From assembly GCA_030272785.1 (NCBI GenBank), contig JARXKM010000023.1, positions 1 to 32,313 on the forward strand: a DNA stretch of 32,313 nucleotides, read 5' to 3'. This document shows positions 8,237-17,097 of the stretch, piece after piece. Each line of letters opens with the position of its first letter. The first letter of the stretch is position 1. Below the pieces are notes generated by a model, which was not told where the DNA came from, searched no databases, and saw nothing but the letters and a program-made list of their open reading frames with translations. The stretch comes from Pseudomonadota bacterium. Lineage in GTDB: Bacteria; Pseudomonadota; Gammaproteobacteria; Burkholderiales; Burkholderiaceae_D. The position numbers were made by a program, and so were the translations under genes.

Positions 8237-8656
8237 CTAGCGCTTGCGCACGCACTCGACGTAGGCGTCGGCGTCCGGCGGCACGCCGTCGCGCTGCGAA
8301 TTCCAGATCATCTCGCCGAGGCATTCCATGATCCGGTGGTGCGCCTCGTGCTGGCCGACGCGGCCGGTGAGCGCATTGATGGCGTCGCGGATGCCGCGCG
8401 GCTGGTCGACCGAGACCTGCTCGGAAATCGACAGGTGCATCGACAGGTGCAGGAAGGGATTGGTCCTGCCGCCTTCGACGGCATAGTCGCGCGCCAGCGC
8501 GGCGTCGACGTCGGCCAGCTCGGCGTCGTACTCGGGATGGCCGGCGATCCAGTCGCCCGCGATCGCTTCCATCGGGCTGAGGATGTCGCCGGCGCGCTGC
8601 TTGCGGAACACGTCGCAAAAGAAACGGCGGACGTCGTCGGAGGACGGTGTGAACAT
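8237..8656 (-). CDS. DUF1841 family protein
   Basis: About 139 residues when started at MFTPSSDDVRRFF (8656). The family start is normally MFxPSxxxVRxFF, so the ORF track's extra 11 residues (start at 8689) are probably not translated, although neither start has a clear ribosome-binding site. The conserved core NPFLHLSMHLSISEQ and the QHEAHHRIMECLGEMIW segment identify DUF1841, a cytoplasmic family of betaproteobacteria and relatives with no established function. Several conserved histidines suggest metal binding, which is only inference. The gene ends beside the palindromic repeat cluster. Confidence 0.87.
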   Translation of the reverse strand: MFTPSSDDVRRFFCDVFRKQRAGDILSPMEAIAGDWIAGHPEYDAELADVDAALARDYAVEGGRTNPFLHLSMHLSISEQVSVDQPRGIRDAINALTGRVGQHEAHHRIMECLGEMIWNSQRDGVPPDADAYVECVRKR

Positions 8657-8786
8657 GGTCGGCAAAGGTGTCGGGGCTGAAGCCGCCATTGTAGCCGCTA
8701 CGCGCGCGCCAGGCCGAACCGGGCGCGCACAGGCCGCCGCGCGCCGCGCGCGGCGCGGCAGCGGTCAGTCAATCAGGCGGCGCAGC

Positions 8787-9782
8787 TCACAGCGGCGCCG
8801 CACGGACCGCTGGCTTGCGCTTCGGGAATACCTCGCCGCCCAGGTAGGAAATGTAGAAGCGGCGCTGGCTCATGGCGATCAGCACGCGGTGCGCGCGCAG
8901 GAAATCGGCGCCGATCAGCACCTCGGGCGTGCGGTAGCTAACGCCTTGCGGCGGATTGTCGCGCATGCCGATGTGCGCGTGTTTGATCGTTTCGCTGCCG
9001 ATCGCGAAGCTGTCTACCTCGACCTGCCAGGTGTCGATGCGGGCGTCGCCGATGCCCGTCGAGCTGCCGCGTCGTTCGACGTTGGCGTCGCCTACCTTGA
9101 TGCCGGCCCGTTCGGCGGCGGCGCGGGTCATCGAGGTGAAGTTGGCGCCGGTGTCGATGATTGCCTCCATCTTGGTGCCGTTGATCTCGATGATCAGGCG
9201 CGGGTCGAGATGGCCCGTTTCGGTGCCGCCGAAGCCGATCTCCATCGCATCGGCGCTCCAGTAGGCCAGGTAGGTGTCGGCACAGTCCTTAGCGCGGTAA
9301 AACTTGAGCTTGTGCTCGGCAAGCGAAATCTCGAGGTCGGCCTGCAGCAGGAAATTGGCGCCCAGGATGCCGTCGAAGCCGGGCGGCTTGCCCATATTGC
9401 CCAGCACCGCCATCGTGGTCTTGCCGCTGTGCGCGTCGCCGACCGCGATGTCGTCGATCCTGGCGACGTAATTGACCGAGGTGCCGCTGATGCCCTGCGA
9501 ATAGGCGCCGTTCTGATGCAGCGGCACGTTGTACTTGTCGGCCCACGCCTTGACCAGCTTGCTCGACGCGGCGCCGGTGTCGGCCAGCAGGACCGCCGGA
9601 TTGCCGTTGATCGTGCCGTCGACGGTGGGCTGCCAGACGTCGCCGCTGCCGCGCAGTTGCAGGGTCGCCACCGGCACGTAGTGACAGGCCGGTGCCTCGG
9701 CGGCATGGCCGAAGGCGCATGGCAGCGCCAGCAGCAGAAGGGACAGGGGGCGCAGCGCGCCTTTGTGCATGGTCATGGTCAT
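8787..9782 (-). CDS. Secreted double retropepsin-like aspartic protease
   Basis: 331 residues from the first of three closely spaced ATGs (MTMTMHKG; 9782, 9776, 9770). A signal peptide (ALRPLSLLLLALPCAFGHAA) targets it to the periplasm or beyond. Two clan AA aspartic-protease lobes are visible: the first with LLADTGAAS (D68) and a FDGILGANFL flap/partner strand, the second with AIIDTGANF (D210) and VLIGADFLRAHRV. Each lobe has its own DTG and hydrophobic-hydrophobic-Gly motif, so the pair could fold together like a pepsin in one chain. It ends YISYLGGEVF plus a short basic tail. It is a close paralogue of the gene 80 bases upstream. Substrate unknown; family call fairly sure, activity inferred. 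Confidence 0.85.
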   Translation of the reverse strand: MTMTMHKGALRPLSLLLLALPCAFGHAAEAPACHYVPVATLQLRGSGDVWQPTVDGTINGNPAVLLADTGAASSKLVKAWADKYNVPLHQNGAYSQGISGTSVNYVARIDDIAVGDAHSGKTTMAVLGNMGKPPGFDGILGANFLLQADLEISLAEHKLKFYRAKDCADTYLAYWSADAMEIGFGGTETGHLDPRLIIEINGTKMEAIIDTGANFTSMTRAAAERAGIKVGDANVERRGSSTGIGDARIDTWQVEVDSFAIGSETIKHAHIGMRDNPPQGVSYRTPEVLIGADFLRAHRVLIAMSQRRFYISYLGGEVFPKRKPAVRAAPL

Positions 9783-9862
9783 AGTCGTCGCAGTACGGTG
9801 GGAGGAAACGGCATGCCGGGGCTGTCTGGCCCGGGGGCGATGTTGGGTGAGGCCGGCGCCGT

Positions 9863-11406
9863 TCATGGCGCCGGTGCGCGCGGGCAGTCGCGCCGGCGCG
9901 CCGCCGTCAGCGCCTTCGCGGCGCTCCGGTCGCCCTGCGCACCAGCCAGTTCGGCGACGAACAGCTGGGCCTCGCAGTCTTGCGCGGCAGCCTGTGCCGG
10001 CGCGCCGGCGGCCAGCGCCCGCAGGCGCGCGGCGTCGATGCGGCCGAGGTAGAAGTCGGCCACCGGCACCGGCCAGCGGCGCTCGCGGTCGCCCTCGAAG
10101 CGCAGCGCCAGCTGGCGCGCCGCGCCGGCGCCGTCGCCTGCCTGCAGCTGGGCCAGGTACAGGTACAAGGGCAGGCGCGGATCGTCGCGGTGCTGCGCGG
10201 CGGCGCGGCTGAACACGCCGGCCGACTCGCGCGCCTGGCCGTCATGCAGCAAGGTCGCGCCGACCTGGATGCTGGCGCCGGCATGGCCGTGCTGCGTCGC
10301 CTTCTGCAGCCAGGCGGCGGCCGGCGCGGCGGCGGCCGGCACGCCGCTGCCGCTGCGGTAGACATTCGCCAGCGCATATTCTGCCTCCGGATTGCCGGCG
10401 TCGGCCTCGCGCTGCAGCCACGGCGCGATGCCGGTGGCGCCGCGCGTAAACACGTCGCCGCCGAGGTAGGAAATGTAGAGGCGATTCTGGCTCATCGCAA
10501 ACAGCACCCGGTGGGCGCGCAGGAAATCGGTGCCCAGCAGGACGTCGGCGTGCAGGCGCCCGGTTTCCGGCGTGGCCGCGATGCGCAGCTCGGCGTCGCG
10601 GATCGTCTCGCTGCCGATCGTCAGCGTCTTGAACACCGCGCGCCATTGTGCCAGCCGTTCGGCGCCGATGCCGACCGCGTCGCGTGTCTTGATGGTGCCG
10701 GGGCTATCGATGTCGATGCCGGCCTTGCGCGCGGCGCCGACGAACACGAAGCTGCCGGAGGCGCCGCTGTCGATGATGGCGTCGAGCTTGACGCCGTTCA
10801 GTTCGACCGTGAAGGTCTGGTTGCGGCTGTCGCCGAAGCTGCCCGTCAGCGGCACCTCGTAGGCATCCTGGGACCAGTAGGCGAGAAAGCTGTCCTTGCA
10901 GTTGTGCGGCCGGAAGAAGCGCAGCTGCTTGTCCGCCAGCGCGATTTCGACGTCGGCCTGGAACAGGAAGTCGGCGCCGACGATGGCGTCGAACGGCGGC
11001 GTCATGCCGGTCTCGCCGATCACCCGCACGGTACGCTTGCCGCTGTGGATCGCGCGACCGCGAAGTCGTGGATGCGGACGTCGTACACGCGGCTGGCGCC
11101 GCCGATGCCGTTGACGCGCGCGCCGGTCATGTGCAGCGCCAGGTCGAGCCGCTCGGCGGCGCCGCGCGTCAGATAGGTGGCGTGCGAGCCGGTGTCGATC
11201 AGCATCGGCGCCGGCAGGCCGTTGATGGCGCCGTCGACCGCCGGATGGAACGCCGCGCCGAGGTAGCGCAGCGGCAGTTCCGCCAGATTGACGTACTGGC
11301 ATTTGAGCGGCGCCTCGTCGGCGCGGGCGGCGCCCGCAACGAGGACCAGGGCGATGGCGAAGAGAACGGCCAGCGGCAGGGCGCGGCGGAGACGGAAAAT
11401 GGACAT
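9863..11406 (-). pseudogene. Frameshifted paralogue: double retropepsin-like protease with C-terminal Sel1-like repeats
   Basis: Two reading frames together make one protein. The N-terminal part (ATG at 11406, MSIFRLRRALPLAV signal peptide, lobe 1 with MLIDTGSHATYL) runs in one frame to about 11056 and then hits a stop at 11020. The rest (IHSGKRTVRVIGETG, FDAIVGADFLF, lobe 2 with AIIDSGASGSF, then YISYLGGDVF and Sel1-like helical repeats such as AEYALANVYRSGSG) continues in the -1 frame to 9863. Aligning with the downstream paralogue (AVGDAHSGK) shows that one C (plus strand) is missing after about 11055; restoring it gives AVGAIHSGK. Either a real inactivating deletion, a sequencing error, or less likely a recoded site. 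Apart from this, the protein is complete, about 513 residues. Confidence 0.8.
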
Positions 11407-11448
11407 GCGCGATTCTAGCGCAGCAAATTGCGCAAGAATGAACATTGA

Positions 11449-11484
11449 TAAAAAAAAGATGGCCGGCGCATGCGGCCGGCCATC
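11449..11484 (-). terminator. Intrinsic terminator after rppH
   Basis: On the minus strand GATGGCCGG and CCGGCCATC form a 9-base-pair stem followed by eight T. It lies just after the rppH stop codon. Confidence 0.88.
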
Positions 11485-11492
11485 GGGTGCGG

Positions 11493-12101
11493 CTATTCCT
11501 TCACCGGCGCCAGCGCCAGCTGCGGCTCGGCCACGCAGTCCGGTTCGGCGGCGCTCGCGCGCGGTGCGTGCGGCTGGCGCAGGTAGCGGGCGGTGTGGCG
11601 CCGCTCGTGGGTGTGCGCGCCGCCGGCCGGCCAGGTCAGGAAGCGCGACAGCTCCTGCAAGGCGCGCTGGTAGACGTCGCGCTTGAACTCGATCACCACG
11701 TCGAGCGGCACCCAGTATTCGTGCCAGCGCCAGGCGTCGAATTCGGGATGGTCGGTCAGGCGCAGGTTGACGTCGTTGTCGCGCGCGACCATCCGCAGCA
11801 GGAACCAGATCTGCTTCTGGCCACGGTAATGCCCGCGAATTTCACGCTTGATGAAATGATCGGGCACCTCATAGCGCAGCCAGTCGCGGGTGCGACCGAC
11901 GATCTTGACGTGCTCCTGGCGCAAGCCGATTTCTTCCTCCAGCTCGCGGTACATCGCCTGCTCCGGCGTCTCGCCGTACTTGATTCCCCCTTGCGGGAAC
12001 TGCCACGAGTGCTCGCGCACCCGCTTGCCCCACCACACCTCGTTCTGGGCGTTTAGCAGGATGATGCCGACGTTGGGCCGAAACCCTTCACGGTCGAGCA
12101 T
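11493..12101 (-). CDS. rppH: RNA pyrophosphohydrolase RppH (NudH)
   Basis: 202 residues. The Nudix box is intact at residues 38-60 (GGIKYGETP, then RELEEEIGL), matching GX5EX7REUXEEXGU, and the protein opens [17 protein letters not shown] as is standard for RppH. It removes pyrophosphate from 5'-triphosphate or NpN-capped mRNA ends in the cytoplasm and so starts RNase E-dependent decay. The C-terminal ~40 residues after the WPAGG segment are a low-complexity tail typical of betaproteobacterial forms. It is divergent from proS with ~200 bases between them, an arrangement common in Burkholderiales. Confidence 0.96.
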   Translation of the reverse strand: MLDREGFRPNVGIILLNAQNEVWWGKRVREHSWQFPQGGIKYGETPEQAMYRELEEEIGLRQEHVKIVGRTRDWLRYEVPDHFIKREIRGHYRGQKQIWFLLRMVARDNDVNLRLTDHPEFDAWRWHEYWVPLDVVIEFKRDVYQRALQELSRFLTWPAGGAHTHERRHTARYLRQPHAPRASAAEPDCVAEPQLALAPVKE

Positions 12102-12304
12102 AAGTGCACCTCGAATACTTTCTGCCAGCGTCTGCTTCTTATATTTTTACCTACAAATCCGGGCCCCCACCAGGTTTTCGACGGGCGAAAACGGCGGGAA
12201 CCGCTTAATCGGACCCATTTGCACAAAGAGTGGACGCATCGGCCGGCTAATCCTTTAAAATTAGGTTGATTATAACTCTCTCTTTTTAAAAAGAATTCAC
12301 CGAT

Positions 12305-14038
12305 ATGCGTGCCTCCCGATTTTTTATTTCAACTCAAAAAGAAGCGCCGTCCGACGCCGAGATCGTCAGCCACCAGCTGATGATGCGCGCCGGGATGATC
12401 AAGCGCCTCGGTTCCGGCATCTACACCTACATGCCGACCGGCCTGCGTGTCATCCGCAAGGTCGAAGCGATCATTCGCGACGAGATGAACAAGGCGGGCG
12501 CGATCGAACTGCTGATGCCGCTGGTGCAGCCGGCCGAACTGTGGCAGGAGACCGGCCGCTGGGACAAGATGGGCCCGGAGCTGATGCGCGTGAAGGACCG
12601 CCATGGCCGCGAGTACGCGATCCAGCCGACGTCGGAGGAAGTGATCACCGACGTGGTGCGCACCGAGATCAAGTCGTACCGCCAGCTGCCGCTCAACTTC
12701 TACCATATCCAGACCAAGTTCCGCGACGAGCGCCGGCCCCGTTTCGGCCTGATGCGCGGGCGCGAATTCACCATGAAGGACGCCTACTCGTTCGACCGCG
12801 ACCTGGCCGGCATGCAGGCCTCGTACAAGGTCATGTTCGACGCCTACGGCGCCATCTTCACCCGCTTCGGGCTGCGCTTTCGCGCCGTGGCGGCCGACAA
12901 CGGCGCCATCGGCGGCACCGGCTCGCATGAATTCCACGTCATCGCCAGCACCGGCGAAGACGCGCTGGTGTACTGCCCGACGTCCGACTTCGCCGCCAAC
13001 ATGGAAGCGGCCGAAGCGATGCCGATCGCCGCCAGCCGCCCGGCGCCCGCCCAGGCGCTGACCAAAGCGTCGACCCCCGGCACCGTCAAGTGCGAGCAGG
13101 TCGCCGCCTTGCTGGGGCTGCACCTCGCGCAGACCGTCAAGACGATCGCGCTGACGGTCGAAAAAGCGGTCGACGGCAAGCAAGTGAAGGAAAACTGGAT
13201 GCTGCTGCTGCGCGGCGACCATGAACTGAACGAGGTCAAAGTGGCCAAAGTGGCCGGCCTGGCGGGTCACCGTTTCGCCACCGAAGCGGAGATCCTCGAC
13301 TGCTACGGCAGCATTCCCGGCTACCTGGGGCCGATCGGCTGCAAGCTGCCGGTCACGGTGGTGGCCGACCGCACGGTGGCCAACATGGCCGATTTCGTTT
13401 GCGGCGCCAATCAACCGGACTTCCACTACACGGGCGCCAACTGGGGCCGCGACATCGCCGAGCCGCTGGTGGCCGACCTGCGCAACGTCGTCGAAGGCGA
13501 TGCCTCGCCGGACGGCAAGGGCGTGCTGGCGATCGAGCGCGGCATCGAGGTGGGCCACGTGTTCCAGCTCGGCACCGCCTACTCGGCCAGCATGAAGGCC
13601 ACCTTCCTCGACGAGAACGGCAAGCCGGCGCCGCTGCAGATGGGCTGCTACGGCATCGGCGTCACCCGCATCCTGGGCGCGGCGATCGAGCAGAACTTCG
13701 ACGACAAGGGCATCATCTGGCCGACCGCGATCGCGCCGTTCGAAGTGGTGCTGTGCCCGATGGGGATGGACCGCAGCGAGATGGTCAAGGCACAGGTCGA
13801 ATCGCTGTACGCCGACCTGCAGGCGGCCGGCGTCGACGTCATCGTCGACGACCGCGGCCTGCGTCCGGGCGCCATGTTCGCCGACTGGGAGCTGATCGGC
13901 GTGCCGCACCGCGTGGTGATCGGCGAGCGCGGCCTGAAGGAAGGCAACCTCGAATACCAGGGCCGGCGCGACGCCGAGGCGACCGCCGTGCCGGTGGCCG
14001 GCATGGTCGACTTCATCAAGGGCGCGCTGCGACAGTGA
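12305..14038 (+). CDS. proS: Prolyl-tRNA synthetase
   Basis: 577 residues, the full length of the bacterial-type class II enzyme. It starts [20 protein letters not shown], has motif 2 around [24 protein letters not shown], the INS editing domain inserted in the middle (about residues 235-385, which removes mischarged Ala-tRNAPro), motif 3 near [13 protein letters not shown], and a C-terminal anticodon-binding domain. It charges tRNAPro with proline in the cytoplasm. A TATAAC at 12271 could be part of the promoter, but no good -35 is seen. The 203-base space before it is otherwise without recognised features. Its last bases overlap the start of the next gene. Confidence 0.98.
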   Translation: MRASRFFISTQKEAPSDAEIVSHQLMMRAGMIKRLGSGIYTYMPTGLRVIRKVEAIIRDEMNKAGAIELLMPLVQPAELWQETGRWDKMGPELMRVKDRHGREYAIQPTSEEVITDVVRTEIKSYRQLPLNFYHIQTKFRDERRPRFGLMRGREFTMKDAYSFDRDLAGMQASYKVMFDAYGAIFTRFGLRFRAVAADNGAIGGTGSHEFHVIASTGEDALVYCPTSDFAANMEAAEAMPIAASRPAPAQALTKASTPGTVKCEQVAALLGLHLAQTVKTIALTVEKAVDGKQVKENWMLLLRGDHELNEVKVAKVAGLAGHRFATEAEILDCYGSIPGYLGPIGCKLPVTVVADRTVANMADFVCGANQPDFHYTGANWGRDIAEPLVADLRNVVEGDASPDGKGVLAIERGIEVGHVFQLGTAYSASMKATFLDENGKPAPLQMGCYGIGVTRILGAAIEQNFDDKGIIWPTAIAPFEVVLCPMGMDRSEMVKAQVESLYADLQAAGVDVIVDDRGLRPGAMFADWELIGVPHRVVIGERGLKEGNLEYQGRRDAEATAVPVAGMVDFIKGALRQ

Positions 14039-14676
14039 ACCGTGCAGCGCGCGTCGTGAGGTGGCTGGGCCGGGCGCTGCTGGCGGCCGGCCTGGCCGCC
14101 GCGGCCGCCGCGCAGGCCGGCAACCAGAAGGAAGAGGCGCTGGCCGATTCGGTGCGGCTGGCGCTGGCGAACGCGATCAAGGATGCGCGCCCGCCGCAGC
14201 CGGTGTTTCGCGACGAGGCGGCGCGCCAGCGCTACGGCGTGTGGCTGGCCGAGATGTCCGAGCGGCTCAGGCGCAAGCTGCCGGACGCGCAGTCGCGCAG
14301 CGAATTTCTCGCCACCGCCTGGTACGAGGCCACCCGCGCCGGGCTCGACCCGGCTATGGTGCTCGGGCTCATCCAGGTCGAGTCGGCCTACCGCAAGTAC
14401 GCCGTGTCGATGGTGGGCGCGCGCGGCTACATGCAAGTGATGCCGTTCTGGACCGGCGTGATCGGCGACAGCGACCGCCGGAAGCTGTTCAATATGCAGA
14501 CCAACCTGCGCTACGGCTGCGCCATCCTGCGCATGTACATCGACATGGAGCAGGGCAGCCTGTACCTGGCGCTGGGCCGCTACAACGGCAGCCGCGGCCG
14601 GCCCGAGTACCCGAACGCGGTGCTGGCGGCGTGGAAGAAGTGGGAGTTGGCGCCGGCGGCGGGCGGCACGCACTGA
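14035..14676 (+). CDS. Lytic transglycosylase (SLT domain)
   Basis: 213 residues starting with GTG at 14035, which overlaps the proS stop (GTGA), so the two genes are translationally coupled. The ORF track shows a longer frame only because it is open through proS. An N-terminal hydrophobic segment ([20 protein letters not shown]) acts as signal peptide. The SLT domain has the catalytic glutamate in [10 protein letters not shown] and the conserved [12 protein letters not shown] and LGRYNGSRG segments. It cleaves the MurNAc-GlcNAc bond in the periplasm, leaving 1,6-anhydro-MurNAc ends; the ampD gene 13 kb away acts later in the same recycling route. proS plus this gene is a conserved pair in betaproteobacteria. 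Confidence 0.92.
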   Translation: MNRAARVVRWLGRALLAAGLAAAAAAQAGNQKEEALADSVRLALANAIKDARPPQPVFRDEAARQRYGVWLAEMSERLRRKLPDAQSRSEFLATAWYEATRAGLDPAMVLGLIQVESAYRKYAVSMVGARGYMQVMPFWTGVIGDSDRRKLFNMQTNLRYGCAILRMYIDMEQGSLYLALGRYNGSRGRPEYPNAVLAAWKKWELAPAAGGTH

Positions 14677-14699
14677 TCGCGCTACTGCCGGCTCAGCAT

Positions 14700-14775
14700 G
14701 GATCCCCGCGTTCGCGAGGATGACGGTATTTTGGCTATCGACAGTAAATACGCCGTCCTGGCGCAAGCGGGGACC
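14700..14775. repeat. Imperfect inverted repeat of the dispersed 'GGATCCCCGCG..GGATGACG' type
   Basis: The arm at 14700-14726 and the arm at 14753-14775 are imperfect reverse complements (CCCCGCGTTCGCG versus CGCAAGCGGGG). Its translated shadow VILANAGIH is typical of the short palindromic repeats found scattered in many betaproteobacterial genomes. It follows the lytic transglycosylase gene. Confidence 0.6.
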
Positions 14776-14847
14776 GGTGTTGAGATTGCAGGGAACCTAC
14801 GACGATTAATTTCCAATATATTAATTAACTCGATTACACGCATAAAC

Positions 14848-14881
14848 AAAAAGCCCCGGTGGCGACACCGGGGCTTTTTTT
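14848..14881. terminator. Bidirectional intrinsic terminator
   Basis: AAAAAGCCCCGGT-ggcg-ACACCGGGGCTTTTTTT: a long GC stem with A on one side and T on the other, between the convergent lytic transglycosylase and SWIB genes. Confidence 0.93.
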
Positions 14882-14908
14882 CAATTCGGCCGGAAAGCCA
14901 AGTCGATA

Positions 14909-15310
14909 TTATTTCAGATGATCGGAAATGAGTTTGGTCATTTCGAACATGGAAACCTGGGCTTTGCCGCCGAAAACAGCTTTGAGCTTGTCGTCGGCAT
15001 TGATCATGCGGCGGTTAGCGGCATCTTGCAGGTCCAGCTTCTTGATATAGTCCCACACTTTTTTGGTGACTTCGGTGCGTGGCAGCGGTGCTGCGCCAAC
15101 CACTGCGGCCAAGGTATCGGACGGCGTCATCGCCTTCATGAAGGCGGCATTCGGCTTGCGGGGTGCTGCTGGTGCTTTCACGGCGGCTGCTTTTGGCGCC
15201 GCGGCCTTTGCTGGAGCTGCTTTCTTTGCTGCCGGCTTTGCCGCTGCTGCTGGCTTGGCGGCCGCTTTCTTTGCTGGAGCTGCTGCTGGGGTTTTTTTGG
15301 CTGTTGCCAT
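14909..15310 (-). CDS. SWIB/MDM2 domain protein with Lys/Ala/Pro-rich N-terminal tail
   Basis: 133 residues from ATG 15310, which has an excellent AAGGAGG site seven bases upstream; the ORF track's start is a TTG two codons earlier and is not needed. Residues ~1-55 are a histone H1-like tail of AAKKA/AAKPA repeats, very basic and disordered. Residues ~58-133 form a SWIB domain (PRTEVTKKVWDYIKK, NRRMINADDKLKAVFGG, SMFEMTKLISDHLK). SWIB domains occur in eukaryotic SWI/SNF complexes and in some bacteria, where a DNA- or nucleoid-associated role has been proposed. The tail suggests DNA binding; this is inference. It is preceded by an AT-richer promoter region with a 14-base palindrome at 15338. 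Confidence 0.9.
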   Translation of the reverse strand: MATAKKTPAAAPAKKAAAKPAAAAKPAAKKAAPAKAAAPKAAAVKAPAAPRKPNAAFMKAMTPSDTLAAVVGAAPLPRTEVTKKVWDYIKKLDLQDAANRRMINADDKLKAVFGGKAQVSMFEMTKLISDHLK

Positions 15311-15337
15311 CTTCAAGCCTCCTTAACGAAACATGGG

Positions 15338-15351
15338 AAATTGCGCAATTT
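15338..15351. promoter_or_regulatory. Perfect 14-base palindrome upstream of the SWIB gene
   Basis: AAATTGCGCAATTT is its own reverse complement and lies 27 bases before the SWIB start codon, where a repressor could act. No regulator can be named. Confidence 0.3.
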
Positions 15352-15475
15352 ATCGCACGGCTTATATTGGTGGGGTTTTACTGTTGTTGCAAGTCTTTTT
15401 CGCGATTTTTCACTCTATTGGCGGCGAAATAAGCCGTTACCGCCGCGCCCGGGCGCCGCAGGGGGAAAAACCGAT

Positions 15476-15512
15476 AAAAAAAGCCGGCCGCAAACTGTTT
15501 CGCGGGCCGGCT
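15476..15512 (-). terminator. Intrinsic terminator after ffh
   Basis: On the minus strand AGCCGGCCCGC and GCGGCCGGCT make a strong stem with loop gaaacagttt, followed by seven T. It lies about 40 bases after the ffh stop. Confidence 0.88.
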
Positions 15513-15550
15513 GCCGGTTGCGCCGCGCGTGCGCACGGCTGCGCGGAAAT

Positions 15551-16918
15551 TTAGCGCATGCCCGGCATCATGCCTTTCATCCCGCGCATCATCTTCATCA
15601 TGCCGCCGCCCTTGAGCTTTTTCATCATGCTTTGCATCTGCTCGAACTGGGTCAGCATGCGGTTCACTTCCTGCACCTGCACGCCGGCGCCGGCGGCGAT
15701 GCGGCGCTTGCGGGTCGCCTTGATCAGCTCCGGCTTGGCGCGCTCACCCGGCGTCATCGAGTCTATCATGCCGACCATGCGGCGCACCTGCTTGTCGGCC
15801 TGGTCCATGTTGCCGCCGGCGGCGGCTTGCTGGAACTGGGCCGGCAGCTTGTCGACCAGGCTGGCCATGCCGCCCATTTTCTTCATCTGGGAAAGTTGCG
15901 ACTTGAAGTCGTTCATGTCGAACTTGCCGCCGACCTTGAGCTTGTTGGCCAGGTCGGCCGCCGCCTTGCTGTCGACGCCCTTGCGCGCTTCCTCGACCAG
16001 CGCGAGGATGTCGCCCATGCCGAGGATGCGGTTGGCCATGCGCTGGGCGTCGAACGCCTCGAGGCCGTCGAGCTTTTCGGACACGCCGGCGAACTTGATC
16101 GGCTTGCCGGTGATGTGGCGCACCGACAGCGCGGCGCCGCCGCGTGAGTCGCCGTCGAGCTTGGTGAGCACGATGCCGGTCAGCGGCAGCGCGTCGTTGA
16201 AGGCCTTGGCGGTGTTGATCGCATCCTGGCCGAGCATGGCGTCGACCACGAACAGCGTCTCGATCGGCTTGACGGCCGCGTGCACGGCGCTGATCTCGGC
16301 CATCATCGCCGCGTCGATGCCGAGCCGGCCGGCGGTGTCGATGATGAGCACGTCGTGGTAATGCTTCTTGGCCCAGTCGAGCGCGGCGAGCGCGATGTCG
16401 ACCGGCTTGTCGGTGGCCGACGACGGGAAGAAATCGGCGCCGACCTGCTTGGTGACCGATTCGAGCTGGGCGATCGCGGCCGGACGGTAGACGTCGGCCG
16501 AGACGGTCAGCACTTTTTTCTTCTTCTGTTCGCGCAGGTACTTGGCCAGTTTGCCGACGGTGGTGGTCTTGCCGACGCCTTGCAGGCCGGCCATCAGGAT
16601 GATCGCCGGCGGCTGCTGCGCGAAGCTCAGCTGCGACGCCTCGGGGCCGAGGTCGGCGCCCATCAGCGCGGCCAGCTCGCGCTGCACCACGCCGACCAGC
16701 GCCTGGCCGGGGCTGAGCGAGCCGATCACTTCCGCGCCGAGCGCCTTTTCCTTGACGCGGCCGATGAATTCGCGCACCGCGGGCAGCGCCACGTCCGCTT
16801 CGAGCAGCGCCAGGCGCACTTCGCGCAGCATCTCGGCGGTGTTGGTTTCGGTCAGACGCGCCTCACCGCGCATGGTCTTGACGACCTTGGCAAGGCGTTG
16901 GGTTAAGTTATCGAGCAT
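15551..16918 (-). CDS. ffh: Signal recognition particle protein Ffh (SRP54)
   Basis: 455 residues, normal length. The N domain begins MLDNLTQRLAKVVKTMRG; the G domain has the P-loop GLQGVGKTTTVGKLA, DTAGR and TKLDGDSRGG motifs; the C-terminal M domain is methionine-rich (MQSMMKKLKGGGMMKMMRGM) and binds signal peptides and 4.5S RNA. With 4.5S RNA and FtsY it targets membrane proteins to the Sec translocon. The gene stands alone with its own terminator. In many proteobacteria its divergent neighbour is ypjD; here that gene is 5.5 kb away. Confidence 0.98.
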   Translation of the reverse strand: MLDNLTQRLAKVVKTMRGEARLTETNTAEMLREVRLALLEADVALPAVREFIGRVKEKALGAEVIGSLSPGQALVGVVQRELAALMGADLGPEASQLSFAQQPPAIILMAGLQGVGKTTTVGKLAKYLREQKKKKVLTVSADVYRPAAIAQLESVTKQVGADFFPSSATDKPVDIALAALDWAKKHYHDVLIIDTAGRLGIDAAMMAEISAVHAAVKPIETLFVVDAMLGQDAINTAKAFNDALPLTGIVLTKLDGDSRGGAALSVRHITGKPIKFAGVSEKLDGLEAFDAQRMANRILGMGDILALVEEARKGVDSKAAADLANKLKVGGKFDMNDFKSQLSQMKKMGGMASLVDKLPAQFQQAAAGGNMDQADKQVRRMVGMIDSMTPGERAKPELIKATRKRRIAAGAGVQVQEVNRMLTQFEQMQSMMKKLKGGGMMKMMRGMKGMMPGMR

Positions 16919-17031
16919 GGCGAACCTGGATCAAGACGTGGACAAGCCCGGCGCAGCGCCGGACGGTGACCCGCATTTTACCTCATCGCCGTTGGTGCGC
17001 CCGCCGCTTCCTGCTACCATCGCCACTGAGT

Positions 17032-17052
17032 TGTCATGCATGTTGCATGACA
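17032..17052. promoter_or_regulatory. Perfect inverted repeat TGTCATGCA-tgt-TGCATGACA
   Basis: A 9-base inverted repeat with a 3-base centre, in the 179-base space between divergent ffh and the solute-binding protein gene. It has the look of a dimeric repressor site, or of a small hairpin in the leader of the gene at 17098. Confidence 0.4.
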
Positions 17053-17097
17053 TGCAATCGGCGCGCGGCCGTCAGGGTCGCTGTCGAAGGACCGGCG

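Noticed and set aside
8738-8762. GC-only palindrome (GCCGCGCGCCGCGCGCGGCGCGGC region) between the DUF1841 and protease genes
   Set aside because: No T run on either side and composition is simple GC; not called a terminator or regulatory site.
12102-12304. Promoter or riboswitch in the rppH-proS space
   Set aside because: TATAAC at 12271 lacks a convincing -35 and no structured element was recognised.
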